From the NCBI RefSeq assembly GCF_011050055.1, contig NZ_DRGM01000167.1, positions 62,001 to 126,000 of the forward strand: a stretch of 64,000 nt of DNA, read 5' to 3'. Shown here one piece after another: positions 1 through 9,133 of the stretch (its first letter is position 1; every line of letters starts with the position of its first letter). The DNA is from Pseudoalteromonas prydzensis (lineage in GTDB: Bacteria; Pseudomonadota; Gammaproteobacteria; Enterobacterales; Alteromonadaceae). The notes beneath the pieces were generated by a model that saw only the letters and a list, made by a program, of their open reading frames with translations, was not told the origin of the DNA and ran no database searches. The position numbers and the translations under genes are program-made.

Positions 1-779
1 ATAATCGTCGAATTTAAATGCTCTGTAGCGCCACCGGCACCCGATGTTGCGTGTACCATAAATACGTAACGTTGGTATGGGTAATCATCCCAAATAACAC
101 TGCCCGTTGTTACTAATTTTTTAAGATCAGTAAGCATTTGCTCAACATCGTAGTTGCCCTCGCCCCAGATCACTAATTCGTAATCGCGGCCATCCACTGC
201 AAACTTATGTAACTCGTTGATACCTGTTTCAATCGGTGAATCAACTAATACATCGTAATCAGCAGCTTTAAAACTATGTTTCGAACCGGCATTGTCCATC
301 CCTGACACTGAACGCCATGCTTTTGGCACATCAAGCTTAACGGTAACCGGCTCTTGACGAAATGATTCACTGAACATAAAAAAGCCTGATGCATCAATAA
401 ATGCATGGCTGTCATCAATATGACGTGCACGCATGCCAAGCTCGTTAGCGTAAACTTGGTAATCAATATTTACTTCGGTTGGCTCATCAAGGTGAACACG
501 CCATGTACTGGCATCCACTTTTTCCCATTTTAATGCTTTACCATTTTCGTCTTTAGCCTCAAAAAAACGCACCCCATTAGCCAGATTTAAAATTTCGTAA
601 CGGCCAGTACGCCACGCGGGTAATTTTACATCTAAATGTGCTTGCGCGGTTTGCGGAAATTCAACACTCACATCGCCTAAATGATGCTCAGGCTGAGTGA
701 CAGCAAGTGAATAATTAACATCGGCCCATGCCGAGTGAGATAATGCGGCTACTACCGACAAAGCTAAAAACGTTTTCAT
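1..779 (-). CDS. M61-family (glycyl aminopeptidase type) peptidase, N-terminal part, cut by window edge
   Basis: The reverse strand reads from an ATG at 779 without a stop to base 1, about 259 residues. It opens with a signal peptide (MKTFLALSVVAALSHSAWA), so the product is exported. The body matches the N-terminal beta domain of M61 peptidases, and near the edge it reads HATSGAGGATEHLNST, typical of the run into the M61 catalytic domain. The HExxH zinc motif and any PDZ domain would lie outside the window. M61 enzymes are zinc aminopeptidases with a preference for N-terminal Gly or Ala. It is divergent from the diguanylate cyclase gene across 216 bases. Family call fairly firm; substrate unknown. 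Confidence 0.8.
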   Translation of the reverse strand, partial: MKTFLALSVVAALSHSAWADVNYSLAVTQPEHHLGDVSVEFPQTAQAHLDVKLPAWRTGRYEILNLANGVRFFEAKDENGKALKWEKVDASTWRVHLDEPTEVNIDYQVYANELGMRARHIDDSHAFIDASGFFMFSESFRQEPVTVKLDVPKAWRSVSGMDNAGSKHSFKAADYDVLVDSPIETGINELHKFAVDGRDYELVIWGEGNYDVEQMLTDLKKLVTTGSVIWDDYPYQRYVFMVHATSGAGGATEHLNSTI

Positions 780-995
780 AAAGGCTCTTAATTCTTATAT
801 GCAGTGATTTTATTGTGTTTGAGCCTAACAACGATAATCGCAAATGTGAATTAAAAGCGATAAATTCACATGCGAATAGGTTCGATGAATAAAAATCACC
901 AACAAATGCTAAGTTTTTGACTTAGTAACTACATTTGTGCAAATTTTGTTGTAAACTTACGCCATAAGAGATTTAATCAATGGCGGTAACTATTA

Positions 996-2531
996 GTGTC
1001 ACAACAGCTCGAAGTTTTAAACAAAAAACTTAAACAAGCCATTGATACTCGCATGGTGATTGAACATGCACGAAAACATCAAGTAGACACGCTTAGCAAC
1101 TTTGCTGCAAAGTTATCGTTAAGTTGTAAAGGCATGGATATTGAACTTGATAATCGCTTAGCCAAGTTTCGTAGTGCCCTCACTAAAGGGGTGGATTTTG
1201 AATTATTCGCGCCCCAGATTGATGAAATTCTCACACTGCTAAAAAACCAAGAGGCACAACAGGCCACACATCAGCGTGAACTGCACAATAGTGTCCTTGA
1301 TGCTGGCAAGTTACTGCAAAAAACCAAAGGGTTACCTGATGATGCGCGCAGGACTTTGCGCCATTTACTCGATCACGAACTCAATAACGTACAATCGACT
1401 CGGGATTTTATTCCGCTGCTCAATCGTTTGGTGACTATTTACCACCAAGCATTGCAAGTTAAACTCACGGTGCCTTCTACGCAACAAGCCGCAGTGCAAC
1501 CTGCGCTTGCCAAAGAACTGCTTAATTTAGCAAATGATTTGGTATTTGAAGATGAAGCCGCAGAGCAAGTAAAAACGATTAAAAATAATATTTCTGAAAC
1601 CGATTCAGTCGACAATTTATTAACCGCTGCAATTGATATTATTAAAATTGTTGCGGGGAATATCAGTAAAGAACGTCAATCTGCGCAAAGCTTTTTAGTT
1701 TCGTTAAATCAAACCCTTGAAGAACTCCACCATTCAATAGTGGCGACGAGTAAACACTCTGAAGCTATGGGTGCAGAGTTTGCGGTACTGAATAAACGCA
1801 TTGAAGGTAAAATTAATAATCTAACAATACAAACCCAAAATGCCACGTCAATTTCAGCATTAAAAGCACTCGTTGATAACGAATTAAAGTCGTTAAGCCA
1901 AGACTTAATTGAAAAAGAACGCCTTGAACAACAAGACCGCGAAATGTTATTAAACAATTTTCAAGGGATCAACCACCGTATCAATAACCTTGAAACTAAG
2001 TTATCAAAATATAAAAAAAGATTACACGAACAGCGCTTTAAAAGCTTACTTGATAGCTTAACAAAATTACCTAATCGGGCAGCGTTTGATGAGCGATTTA
2101 ATCATGAGTTTCATTTATTTGCTGTACAAGAATCAGATGTTACATTAGTGGTGATTGATGTTGATCACTTTAAATCTATTAATGATCAATACGGCCACAG
2201 CGCAGGCGATAAAACCTTACAAGTGATTGCCAAAGCATTGCAAATGTCGATCCGTAAATCTGACTTTATCGCCCGCTATGGCGGTGAAGAATTTGTGTTA
2301 TTAATGCCTGGCATGCCTTTAGAATATGCCAGTCAAGCTATTGAGAAGTTAAGAAAAACGGTGAAAGGGATCCCGTTTAAGTTCAAAGATAAACAAGTAG
2401 AAATAACGATTTCTATCGGCGCGACTCAGTTTAAAAAAGGCGATACGCCATTGAGTGCTTTTGACCGCGCTGATGATGCTCTCTACCAAGCAAAAAATAC
2501 CGGTCGTGACCGTATATGTATCAATAAATAA
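996..2531 (+). CDS. diguanylate cyclase, long helical N-terminal region plus C-terminal GGDEF domain
   Basis: This protein of 511 residues should make cyclic di-GMP from two GTP. The C-terminal GGDEF domain (about 345-511) has the active-site loop GGEEF at 429-433. The inhibitory I-site RxxD (RKSD) lies at 420-423, exactly five residues before it, so product feedback inhibition is likely. Residues 1-340 are largely helical, rich in Gln, Leu, Lys and Asn, and lack signal peptide or membrane segments, so the enzyme looks cytoplasmic. I do not recognise the sensory part. The start is a GTG after a weak GGCGG element; no better in-frame start is seen. ppnN follows 40 bases later. Confidence 0.92.
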   Translation: MSQQLEVLNKKLKQAIDTRMVIEHARKHQVDTLSNFAAKLSLSCKGMDIELDNRLAKFRSALTKGVDFELFAPQIDEILTLLKNQEAQQATHQRELHNSVLDAGKLLQKTKGLPDDARRTLRHLLDHELNNVQSTRDFIPLLNRLVTIYHQALQVKLTVPSTQQAAVQPALAKELLNLANDLVFEDEAAEQVKTIKNNISETDSVDNLLTAAIDIIKIVAGNISKERQSAQSFLVSLNQTLEELHHSIVATSKHSEAMGAEFAVLNKRIEGKINNLTIQTQNATSISALKALVDNELKSLSQDLIEKERLEQQDREMLLNNFQGINHRINNLETKLSKYKKRLHEQRFKSLLDSLTKLPNRAAFDERFNHEFHLFAVQESDVTLVVIDVDHFKSINDQYGHSAGDKTLQVIAKALQMSIRKSDFIARYGGEEFVLLMPGMPLEYASQAIEKLRKTVKGIPFKFKDKQVEITISIGATQFKKGDTPLSAFDRADDALYQAKNTGRDRICINK

Positions 2532-2571
2532 TAGCGACCAACCACTGCTTCTAAAAGCAAGGAGAACGCCT

Positions 2572-3915
2572 ATGTTAATACAGTTAAACCCGACAGGTGT
2601 GTTAGATTTACTGTCGCAACTCGAAGTTGATTTATTAGAACAATCGTCCACCAGCGAACGGTATAAGTTATTTAGAAATTGTGCGTTAGCTGTTCTCAAT
2701 GTGGGCAGCCACACGGATTCAAGCTCAGAGATTTACAACAAATACGAAGATTTTGACATTCGTTTGATCAGTCGTGAACGCGGCATTAAAATAGAGCTAC
2801 TCAACCCGCCAACGACCGCTTTTGTAGATGGTGAAATAATCACCGGTATTCACGAGCATATTTTTTCTGTTATTCGTGACATTTTGTTTATTTGTCAAAA
2901 ATATGAAAAAGATTTAACCGAGCAAAAAGCCATTACGCATATGGTGTTTGATATGCTGCGTAATGCAGCTGCCCTGCGTGTTAATAGCGATCCAAGTATG
3001 ATCGTCTGCTGGGGCGGCCATTCAATTAATGAAAACGAATATAAATACACTAAGCAAGTTGGCTACGAGCTTGGTTTACGTGGCTTAAATATTTGTACTG
3101 GTTGCGGCCCAGGTGCGATGAAAGGCCCAATGAAAGGCGCCACTATTGGCCATGCAAAGCAACGCAACACCAACAACCGTTATTTAGGCTTAACTGAGCC
3201 GAGTATTATTGCCGCCGAGCCACCGAATCCAATAGTAAATGAACTGGTTATCCTTCCTGATATTGAAAAACGCCTTGAAGCCTTTATACGCACCGCCCAC
3301 GCCATAATTATTTTCCCTGGTGGCGCAGGTACTGCTGAAGAATTATTATATTTACTAGGTATTTTACTCCATCCAGATAACGCCAAGCAGTCATTACCCG
3401 TTATTTTAACTGGACCTAAAGAAAGTGAAAACTATTTTACTGAGCTATGCCAGTTTGTTGAAATGACGCTAGGCAAAGAAGCCCTCGATAAATTTGAAGT
3501 GATCATTGATAACCCTGAACTGGTTGCTATTAAACTAAAATCAGCAATGGCAAATGTTCGCGATTATCGTAAGAGCCAGGGGGATGCCTATTACTTTAAC
3601 TGGACATTAAAAATCGTCAATGAATTTCAAAAGCCGTTCGCGCCAACGCATCAAAATATGGCCGCACTTGATCTACATTTAGGCCAAGAAAAGCAATTAC
3701 TTGCGGCTAACCTGCGGCGCGCATTTTCCGGGATTGTTGCCGGTAATGTAAAAGATGAAGGTATCCAAGCAATTAAACAACATGGTCGGTTTGTTATTAG
3801 TGGGGAGCCAGCTTTAATGAAAGCAATGGACACACTACTACAAGCTTTTGTTGAGCAAGGAAGAATGAAGCTTCCTGGTAGTAATTATGTGCCGTGTTAT
3901 GAAGTCAAAGCATAA
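2572..3915 (+). CDS. ppnN: nucleotide 5'-monophosphate nucleosidase PpnN (YgdH family)
   Basis: This 447-residue protein matches the length and order of E. coli PpnN (YgdH), including the N-terminal SQLEVDLLEQ segment, the FRNCALAVLN segment and the LOG-type phosphoribohydrolase core. The core shows GCGPGAMKGPMKGA and the signature PGGAGTAEE. The enzyme hydrolyses the N-glycosidic bond of purine and pyrimidine 5'-monophosphates to base and ribose 5-phosphate. In E. coli it is a (p)ppGpp-responsive regulator of nucleotide pools. The reading frame opens 117 bases further upstream, but the ATG at 2572 follows an AGGAGA ribosome site and matches the family N-terminus. xni starts 14 bases after its stop, so the two probably share a transcript. 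Confidence 0.95.
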   Translation: MLIQLNPTGVLDLLSQLEVDLLEQSSTSERYKLFRNCALAVLNVGSHTDSSSEIYNKYEDFDIRLISRERGIKIELLNPPTTAFVDGEIITGIHEHIFSVIRDILFICQKYEKDLTEQKAITHMVFDMLRNAAALRVNSDPSMIVCWGGHSINENEYKYTKQVGYELGLRGLNICTGCGPGAMKGPMKGATIGHAKQRNTNNRYLGLTEPSIIAAEPPNPIVNELVILPDIEKRLEAFIRTAHAIIIFPGGAGTAEELLYLLGILLHPDNAKQSLPVILTGPKESENYFTELCQFVEMTLGKEALDKFEVIIDNPELVAIKLKSAMANVRDYRKSQGDAYYFNWTLKIVNEFQKPFAPTHQNMAALDLHLGQEKQLLAANLRRAFSGIVAGNVKDEGIQAIKQHGRFVISGEPALMKAMDTLLQAFVEQGRMKLPGSNYVPCYEVKA

Positions 3916-3929
3916 GGGTTAATATATTC

Positions 3930-4703
3930 GTGTCAGGTCAGTTACTTTTAATCGATGCGCTTAATTTAATTAGGCGCATTTATGCAGTTGATAGTAATCA
4001 AAATAAAGGCAGTGATGAGCAAATGGTAAATACGTGCTGCGCACGGGTTGCTCATGCGTGTGAAAAACTCATCAAGATCACCCAAGCAACCCATGCTATT
4101 GCAGTATTTGATGGCGATAAAAGCTGGCGTTATCATTATTACGCGCTGTATAAAAGTAGCCGTGCCCCCATGCCGACTACGCTAAAAAATTCATTAGATA
4201 AGTTTAAACACGCGATTGAACAAACCGGCATTGTAGTGTTTGCGCCAGTGAATGATGAAGCCGATGATATCATTGCAACCTTGGCCCATAAAATGGCTGA
4301 AAATCAGTTGTACTGCACGATTGTTTCCACCGATAAGGGATTTTTACCTAGCTTAAATAGCTATATCAATGTGTATGACTATTTTAAAAAAGAGTATGTA
4401 GATCACGCGTCAATCGAACAGCGTTTTGCTGTTAAGCAATCAAGGTTAATTGATTTTTGGGCTATGGCCGGTGATAAAACCAACGATATTCCAGGCATTA
4501 AAGGGATTGGCACAAAAACAGCCATTGCAATAATCAACAAGCATACGGATATAACACAAGCCGCTGAGGATGAAACGCTATCACCCGCTGTGCGCAAAAA
4601 GTTAGCCTCGGGGATGGCTGACTATATTACTTCTAAACATTTGGTTGGTTTACGTACAGATATTAATTTAGGCTTTAGTTTAAAGCAGTTAAGGCTCAAT
4701 TAA
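3930..4703 (+). CDS. xni: flap endonuclease Xni (exonuclease IX family)
   Basis: This 257-residue protein matches Xni (ExoIX, YgdG). The N-terminal LLIDALNLIRRI segment carries the first metal-binding Asp. The family segment FDGDKSWRYHYY and the DEADDIIATLA acidic cluster are present, and a helix-three-turn-helix appears as GDKTNDIPGIKGIGTKTA. Xni acts on flapped or gapped DNA and resembles the 5'-nuclease domain of DNA polymerase I. The start is GTG at 3930, giving an N-terminus that aligns with the E. coli protein. It lies 14 bases behind ppnN, a pairing also known in Shewanella and Vibrio. Confidence 0.93.
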   Translation: MSGQLLLIDALNLIRRIYAVDSNQNKGSDEQMVNTCCARVAHACEKLIKITQATHAIAVFDGDKSWRYHYYALYKSSRAPMPTTLKNSLDKFKHAIEQTGIVVFAPVNDEADDIIATLAHKMAENQLYCTIVSTDKGFLPSLNSYINVYDYFKKEYVDHASIEQRFAVKQSRLIDFWAMAGDKTNDIPGIKGIGTKTAIAIINKHTDITQAAEDETLSPAVRKKLASGMADYITSKHLVGLRTDINLGFSLKQLRLN

Positions 4704-4772
4704 TCGCATTCTCATAGCACTGAATTTGAACTATGCGTATACTCAATTTAAGTCTCAGCGCAAGAGTGTAAA

Positions 4773-5159
4773 ATGTTTAAGAAAGTTTTTCGCTATCTCA
4801 TATTAGGTTTAGGCGTGTATGCCTTGATCGCCACGTTAGTCATCACTTTTTATAAAGATGATCCACAGGCGATGCTGTGGCAAGACCGAGAAGCATTCAA
4901 TAAACGTTATATCGCTAAGCTAAGTGTAGCAACACCGACGACCTTAAACACTGTTTTAGAGTATTTAGGCAGCCCCGATCTAACCTACGCTAAACGTGAT
5001 AACGACCAAGTGTGGCAAATTATTTTTTACCGTACGCAACATGTCAAATCAGATGGGATCACGACAATGGACGAATGCACTGGTTTATTGTTTAAAAATG
5101 GTGAATTAATCTTGTGGGGACCAAGTGCATTTGATGTATTTGAGCAGCACGGTAGTTGA
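4773..5159 (+). CDS. DUF3192 family protein, membrane anchored
   Basis: A 128-residue protein with one N-terminal hydrophobic helix (about residues 5-27) and no lipobox Cys. The rest is extracytoplasmic and matches the DUF3192 pattern: a WQDREAFNK helix, the LGSPDLTYA turn, IIFYRTQ, and DGITTMDECT near the C-terminus followed by a short GELILWG strand. The fold resembles the small BamE/SmpA type. No biochemical role is known to me. Many family members are lipoproteins; this one seems to be anchored by an uncleaved helix instead. The next gene begins 6 bases after its stop and is probably co-transcribed. Confidence 0.8.
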   Translation: MFKKVFRYLILGLGVYALIATLVITFYKDDPQAMLWQDREAFNKRYIAKLSVATPTTLNTVLEYLGSPDLTYAKRDNDQVWQIIFYRTQHVKSDGITTMDECTGLLFKNGELILWGPSAFDVFEQHGS

Positions 5160-5165
5160 TAAGCC

Positions 5166-6854
5166 ATGGATAACCCCTGCGCGCAAGACCTAGTAAGCCT
5201 TTTTGAAAAAACTCATCAAGTATTACGGTTTTATCATAATAAAAGTCAATGGCCACAGATTTATCCGCTGTTAAGCCAACTCGCTGAACAGTATTATACA
5301 CTCTATAATTCACACCCAAATGCAATGCAAGCGCAGCTCGCTCTGTATCTAGATAGCCACGGCTACACAACAAACTTAGTAGTAAATCAATGTGTGATAA
5401 TTAGTGCGTTGTGCCATTCTTTGAGCTACGACAGTAAAATTACACAACTCCTAATTTGTGTGTGTTTAACGAATTATTTATGTGTGCAAACACAAACCAA
5501 TAAATTGGCCCTGCGCCAACCATTGAACCTACAAGAAAAAAAACAGTGGCAATCTCGTCATCAGCTGGCAGTAAAATTACTGCAATCGGCTAATGTGCCA
5601 ACAGAGCATATTGCGGGTATTTTAGCGCGCTTAAATAAATATAAGCAGGCGTTGTTAAGTACACCAAAAATCATGATTTACGATGGACCCACTACCTTAG
5701 TTGCGTTGGCAAATATTATGGCGATGAACATTACCTATCGCACGCAAAATGACCATATTGATATTTACAAAGCAGTGGCTGATATTTATATCCGTACCCC
5801 TAACCTTTTTGCTCAACAGGCATTAAAAGCGTTAATTGCTCATATAGGCCCCTACCTGCCAGGCTCTTTGATCCATTATCATGATCAGCAACTGACCTAT
5901 ATTGGCAAGGACTCCCGACAACGTCATTTGTTGATTGCGTTAAATGAACCACAAAAAACTAAATGGTATAGCGTAAAAGCCCGATTAGAATCGAATGCTA
6001 AACAACGTCCAAGTCAAGATAAACGATTGTTGTTCAGCGTGTGGTTCAATGAGCATATAGTGCTGCCTGTCGAAGTGGTTAACTTTGAAAAACAGCAGTT
6101 ATTAATGTTGATAAGCCAAGTTAAAATACAAACAGAATATTCATACGGTGCACTTGCTAAATTGCTCAATAATCATTCTGCAACGATTGAATTACTCCGT
6201 GAAGCAGTGAAACCTTATAATAAAGAGCATCTACCGGGTAAAGACTTACGCCATTGCTTATCAATGGTGGGGTTATATAATGCGCCAGCGATCATTCAAC
6301 AAGTGCTATTTGAGCAACTCGTAAATCACCAAGCGCATCCGCTGATGCAGCATGTACAGTTTCGCTTGCAGGCAATTATCCGCTTGTTAAATCTGCTCGT
6401 CAGTCATGATAAGCATAATCAGTTCGAGCATCTTGCGCTGCCGGTTTACGGCTATGTAAATTATTTAATTGAGTACTGTAGTACCACAATTAGTCGTAAA
6501 ACCTTGTATGAAAAGCAGCTAAAAAGTGATGTAAGCATGCCATTTGCGTGGTTATTTGGGGTTACTATTGATGATAGTGAACAGCTAACTGCTTATTTGC
6601 TTGAGCTGTTAGGTGATAACCCATGGACGCACGCTTTATTAGATGCAGAGCAACAACAAAAACAACATTTATCTGCAGAGGCGCAATTATGGGTTGCAAT
6701 AAAGCTCGTCGTTACTAAGGTATTTCAGCCAGACGCAATACAAAGTAGCTGGCAAACACATACTTTTGAACAGGTGCTAAAACGCCTTGATTGGCAATCA
6801 AGTGAACAGTTTTATACCCAGATACCGAGCTTAGGTTTAAGTAACAGTGTATGA
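5166..6854 (+). CDS. degenerate HD-GYP-like protein, probably non-catalytic
   Basis: A cytoplasmic protein of 562 residues without clear membrane segments. Residues about 60-260 follow the layout of an HD-GYP cyclic di-GMP phosphodiesterase: a helical HD-like part, then TTLVALANIMAMNITYR, then a helix leading to LKALIAHIGPYLPGSLIHY. That last segment corresponds to the family's closing ...IGIYPPGSLV element. The metal ligands are gone: no HD pair where expected, and the GYP loop is replaced by MIYDGPT. The C-terminal 300 residues are unfamiliar. It follows the DUF3192 gene by 6 bases. It may bind a ligand or partner rather than cleave cyclic di-GMP. The homology is a personal pattern match. 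Confidence 0.6.
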   Translation: MDNPCAQDLVSLFEKTHQVLRFYHNKSQWPQIYPLLSQLAEQYYTLYNSHPNAMQAQLALYLDSHGYTTNLVVNQCVIISALCHSLSYDSKITQLLICVCLTNYLCVQTQTNKLALRQPLNLQEKKQWQSRHQLAVKLLQSANVPTEHIAGILARLNKYKQALLSTPKIMIYDGPTTLVALANIMAMNITYRTQNDHIDIYKAVADIYIRTPNLFAQQALKALIAHIGPYLPGSLIHYHDQQLTYIGKDSRQRHLLIALNEPQKTKWYSVKARLESNAKQRPSQDKRLLFSVWFNEHIVLPVEVVNFEKQQLLMLISQVKIQTEYSYGALAKLLNNHSATIELLREAVKPYNKEHLPGKDLRHCLSMVGLYNAPAIIQQVLFEQLVNHQAHPLMQHVQFRLQAIIRLLNLLVSHDKHNQFEHLALPVYGYVNYLIEYCSTTISRKTLYEKQLKSDVSMPFAWLFGVTIDDSEQLTAYLLELLGDNPWTHALLDAEQQQKQHLSAEAQLWVAIKLVVTKVFQPDAIQSSWQTHTFEQVLKRLDWQSSEQFYTQIPSLGLSNSV

Positions 6855-6957
6855 ATACTTATTAGACATTGTGACTAATTTAGCGCGTTTTCGCGGGTTT
6901 TACTGGCAAAAAGTTGAATAAATTGCTATAAAAGCCGCTTACATTTTCAAACTCATT

Positions 6958-7011
6958 CACGTAAATGATCTAACAAGTTATCGCTGTTTAATAATGCGAC
7001 ACATTTACGTG
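6958..7011. repeat. perfect 10-base inverted repeat upstream of isocitrate dehydrogenase
   Basis: CACGTAAATG at 6958-6967 is repeated in inverse orientation as CATTTACGTG at 7002-7011. The arms are 34 bases apart and the second ends 28 bases before the start codon of the isocitrate dehydrogenase gene. The two arms could be paired operator half-sites or could close a stem in the 5' untranslated region. No known regulator site is recognised. Confidence 0.55.
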
Positions 7012-7039
7012 CATTTCTAACTCGTAATAGGAAAAGTTC

Positions 7040-8047
7040 ATGGCCAAACAAACCATCACAGTGATCAAAGGCGACGGCATCGGTCCGAGTATTATTGATT
7101 CAGCCCTTGAGATCTTAACAGCCGCAGGGTGCGATTTTGATTATGAATTCGTTGATGCAGGTCTTGCAGCCCTAGAAAAAACCGGTGAATTATTACCACA
7201 AGATACCATTGATACTATTGCGCGTAATAAAATAACTCTTAAAGGCCCACTAACAACACCAGTTGGTGAAGGTTTTACTTCAATCAATGTAACCTTACGT
7301 AAGCAATTTGGTTTATATGCCAATGTTCGCCCAGTAAAATCATTTGTTGGTACTAAAGCACGTTATGAAGATATTGATATCATCACTGTACGTGAAAATA
7401 CCCAAGGTATGTATTCTGGTTTAGGCCAAGTAACCTCTGAAGATGGCAACGAAGCACAAGCGATGTCTATGATCACCCGCGAAGGTGCTGAAAAAATCGT
7501 TACTTTTGCCTACGAGCTTGCAGTACGTGAAGGCCGTAAAAAAGTAACCGCGGTTCATAAAGCTAATATTTTAAAATCAACGTCTGGTTTATTTTTAAAA
7601 GTAGCCCGTGAAGTTGCAGAGCGTTACCCTGAAATTGAATCAACTGAAATGATTGTTGATGCAACTTGTATGAAACTGGTAATGAACCCAGAAGAGTTTG
7701 ACGTTATTGTTACTACAAACCTGTTTGGTGATATTTTATCAGATCTATGTGCTGGTTTAGTTGGCGGTTTAGGTATGGCACCTGGCGCTAATATCGGTGA
7801 AGATGCAGCTATCTTTGAAGCCGTTCACGGCAGCGCACCTGATATTGCAGGTAAAAATTTAGCGAACCCAACGTCTGTAATTTTAGCATCGATTCAAATG
7901 CTGGATCATTTAGAAATGGGCGACACTGCAGAGCGTATCCGTAGTGCTGTAGCAGATGTGATCAAAACAGGCGATCGTACTACACGCGATTTAGGCGGCA
8001 GTCACGGTACAACTGATTTCACTCAAGCTGTTATCGACCGTTTATAA
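7040..8047 (+). CDS. NAD-dependent isocitrate dehydrogenase
   Basis: This 335-residue protein belongs to the isocitrate/isopropylmalate dehydrogenase family and is the short NAD-type isocitrate dehydrogenase, not the roughly 415-residue NADP enzyme Icd. It starts ITVIKGDGIGP, carries SINVTLRKQFGLYANVRP for isocitrate binding, and NLFGDILSDLCAGLVGGLGMAP near the metal site. The cofactor loop reads HGSAPDIAG where NADP enzymes carry Lys and Tyr, which indicates NAD. It oxidises isocitrate to 2-oxoglutarate in the TCA cycle. AGGAAAAG precedes the ATG. It stands alone and ends at a strong terminator. A second, NADP-type icd elsewhere in the genome is likely. Confidence 0.9.
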   Translation: MAKQTITVIKGDGIGPSIIDSALEILTAAGCDFDYEFVDAGLAALEKTGELLPQDTIDTIARNKITLKGPLTTPVGEGFTSINVTLRKQFGLYANVRPVKSFVGTKARYEDIDIITVRENTQGMYSGLGQVTSEDGNEAQAMSMITREGAEKIVTFAYELAVREGRKKVTAVHKANILKSTSGLFLKVAREVAERYPEIESTEMIVDATCMKLVMNPEEFDVIVTTNLFGDILSDLCAGLVGGLGMAPGANIGEDAAIFEAVHGSAPDIAGKNLANPTSVILASIQMLDHLEMGDTAERIRSAVADVIKTGDRTTRDLGGSHGTTDFTQAVIDRL

Positions 8048-8075
8048 ACTAAACCTAGATCATTAAAGTTATCAT

Positions 8076-8102
8076 AAAAAGCCAGTGTTTACTGGCTTTT
8101 TT
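8076..8102 (+). terminator. rho-independent terminator after isocitrate dehydrogenase
   Basis: AAAAGCCAGT and ACTGGCTTTT form a stem around a short loop, followed by a T-run. It lies 28 bases after the stop codon. The A-run on the other side may let it also serve the opposing pseudogene. Confidence 0.9.
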
Positions 8103-8111
8103 GTCACTTAA

Positions 8112-9133
8112 TTATGCTTGGCTCTTCCTCAGTAAACCGAGCGGTAGCAGTAACAATAACCAAAAAATAGTTCCGCCACTGGAGCCTGAACTAGTTACTT
8201 GTTTTTTTACTGCCACTTGAAGTTCAATTGCTGGCAGTGTTTCCTTTATACCGCTAACAGATGTATCGGATACCGTGAGCGTGACGATGTAATTGCCTTA
8301 TTGGCTGAATGTATGGGTAGGGTTTTGTTCGCTGCTTTGGCCGTCGCCAAACTGCCAGTTAAAACTATCTGTTGGGGTTAACGCCATACCTTTAATTTCA
8401 AAACTCGCTTCGAGATCATTAATCACGGCACTGATCCCCGATTGCGGCGTATAGCCTAACTTTAACTCTATTGAGCTATTATCTACAGCTTGATCAACGA
8501 TAGAAAAATTAAAACCAAACGATGAAATTTTCACCCCGGAGGCTGGTTGTTCAGCAAAACTGTAATCATTATTATCATTAAATGCTGCTATACCTGTTAA
8601 CTGCGTATCACCTAGACCTTGGCGCTGCTCATAAAGACTAAACGCGGCATCACGTAATTGGATTGTGGTACTGGCAGGTGCGCTGCTATGCCCTTTTGCT
8701 ATAGCATTCTGATCAGCATCAACAACCAAGATAAACCCTTCACCAATATGCTCTGGAGTATTATTATCTGAATATTGTTCGTTTGCAGACCAAAGCAATA
8801 AACCCGGTGAATACTGTTCAACTTGTAAACCACTATCAATTCCTAAATGACTGCGTAATTGTAAATAGTAATGTTGTGGCTTGGCATAGGTGTACGCGCT
8901 AACACGACTAAAACCATTTAGCTGCCCAGACGATACTTGCTCTGCATTATCTTGCCAAACACTGCTTGCGGATCGGACTGGTCATTAAGTTGCCCGCGTT
9001 TATCTAACCAATAGAGGATCCGCTCTTTGTTGATTACACCAATGTCGGTTGGACTGCTTGATTGCGGTTTTGCCACAGTCGGTTGACTTAACGATGCCAA
9101 GATCAAGGCGAACAACAATGGGACGTATTTCAC
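8112..9133 (-). pseudogene. decayed M6 (immune inhibitor A / PrtV-like) secreted metalloprotease with GlyGly-CTERM tail
   Basis: Three parts of one gene remain on the minus strand. A GTG start at 9133 gives a signal peptide (MKYVPLLFALILASLSQPTVA) and an M6-type N-terminus, DIGVINKERILYWLDKRGQL. Near 8955-8970 the frame changes. A different frame then reads through YYLQLRSHLGIDSGL, LLLWSANEQYSDNN and HIGEGFILVVDAD, the post-catalytic part of M6 proteases, and on into a PKD domain. An in-frame TAA at 8298-8300 interrupts that PKD domain (HTFSQ, stop, GNYIVTLTVSD). The same frame then continues to a GlyGly-CTERM signal (SSGSSGG, hydrophobic helix, basic end) and stops at 8112. The zinc-site region (HExxH) is entirely missing, so at least three inactivating changes are present. 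Confidence 0.85.

Noticed and set aside
8199-8381. Short plus-strand ORF at 8.2 kb
   Set aside because: It is the shadow of the PKD and GlyGly-CTERM part of the minus-strand pseudogene.
8298-8798. Separate hypothetical gene in the 8.3-8.8 kb region
   Set aside because: It has no ribosome site and its frame continues upstream and downstream into M6-protease sequence, so it is a fragment of the pseudogene.
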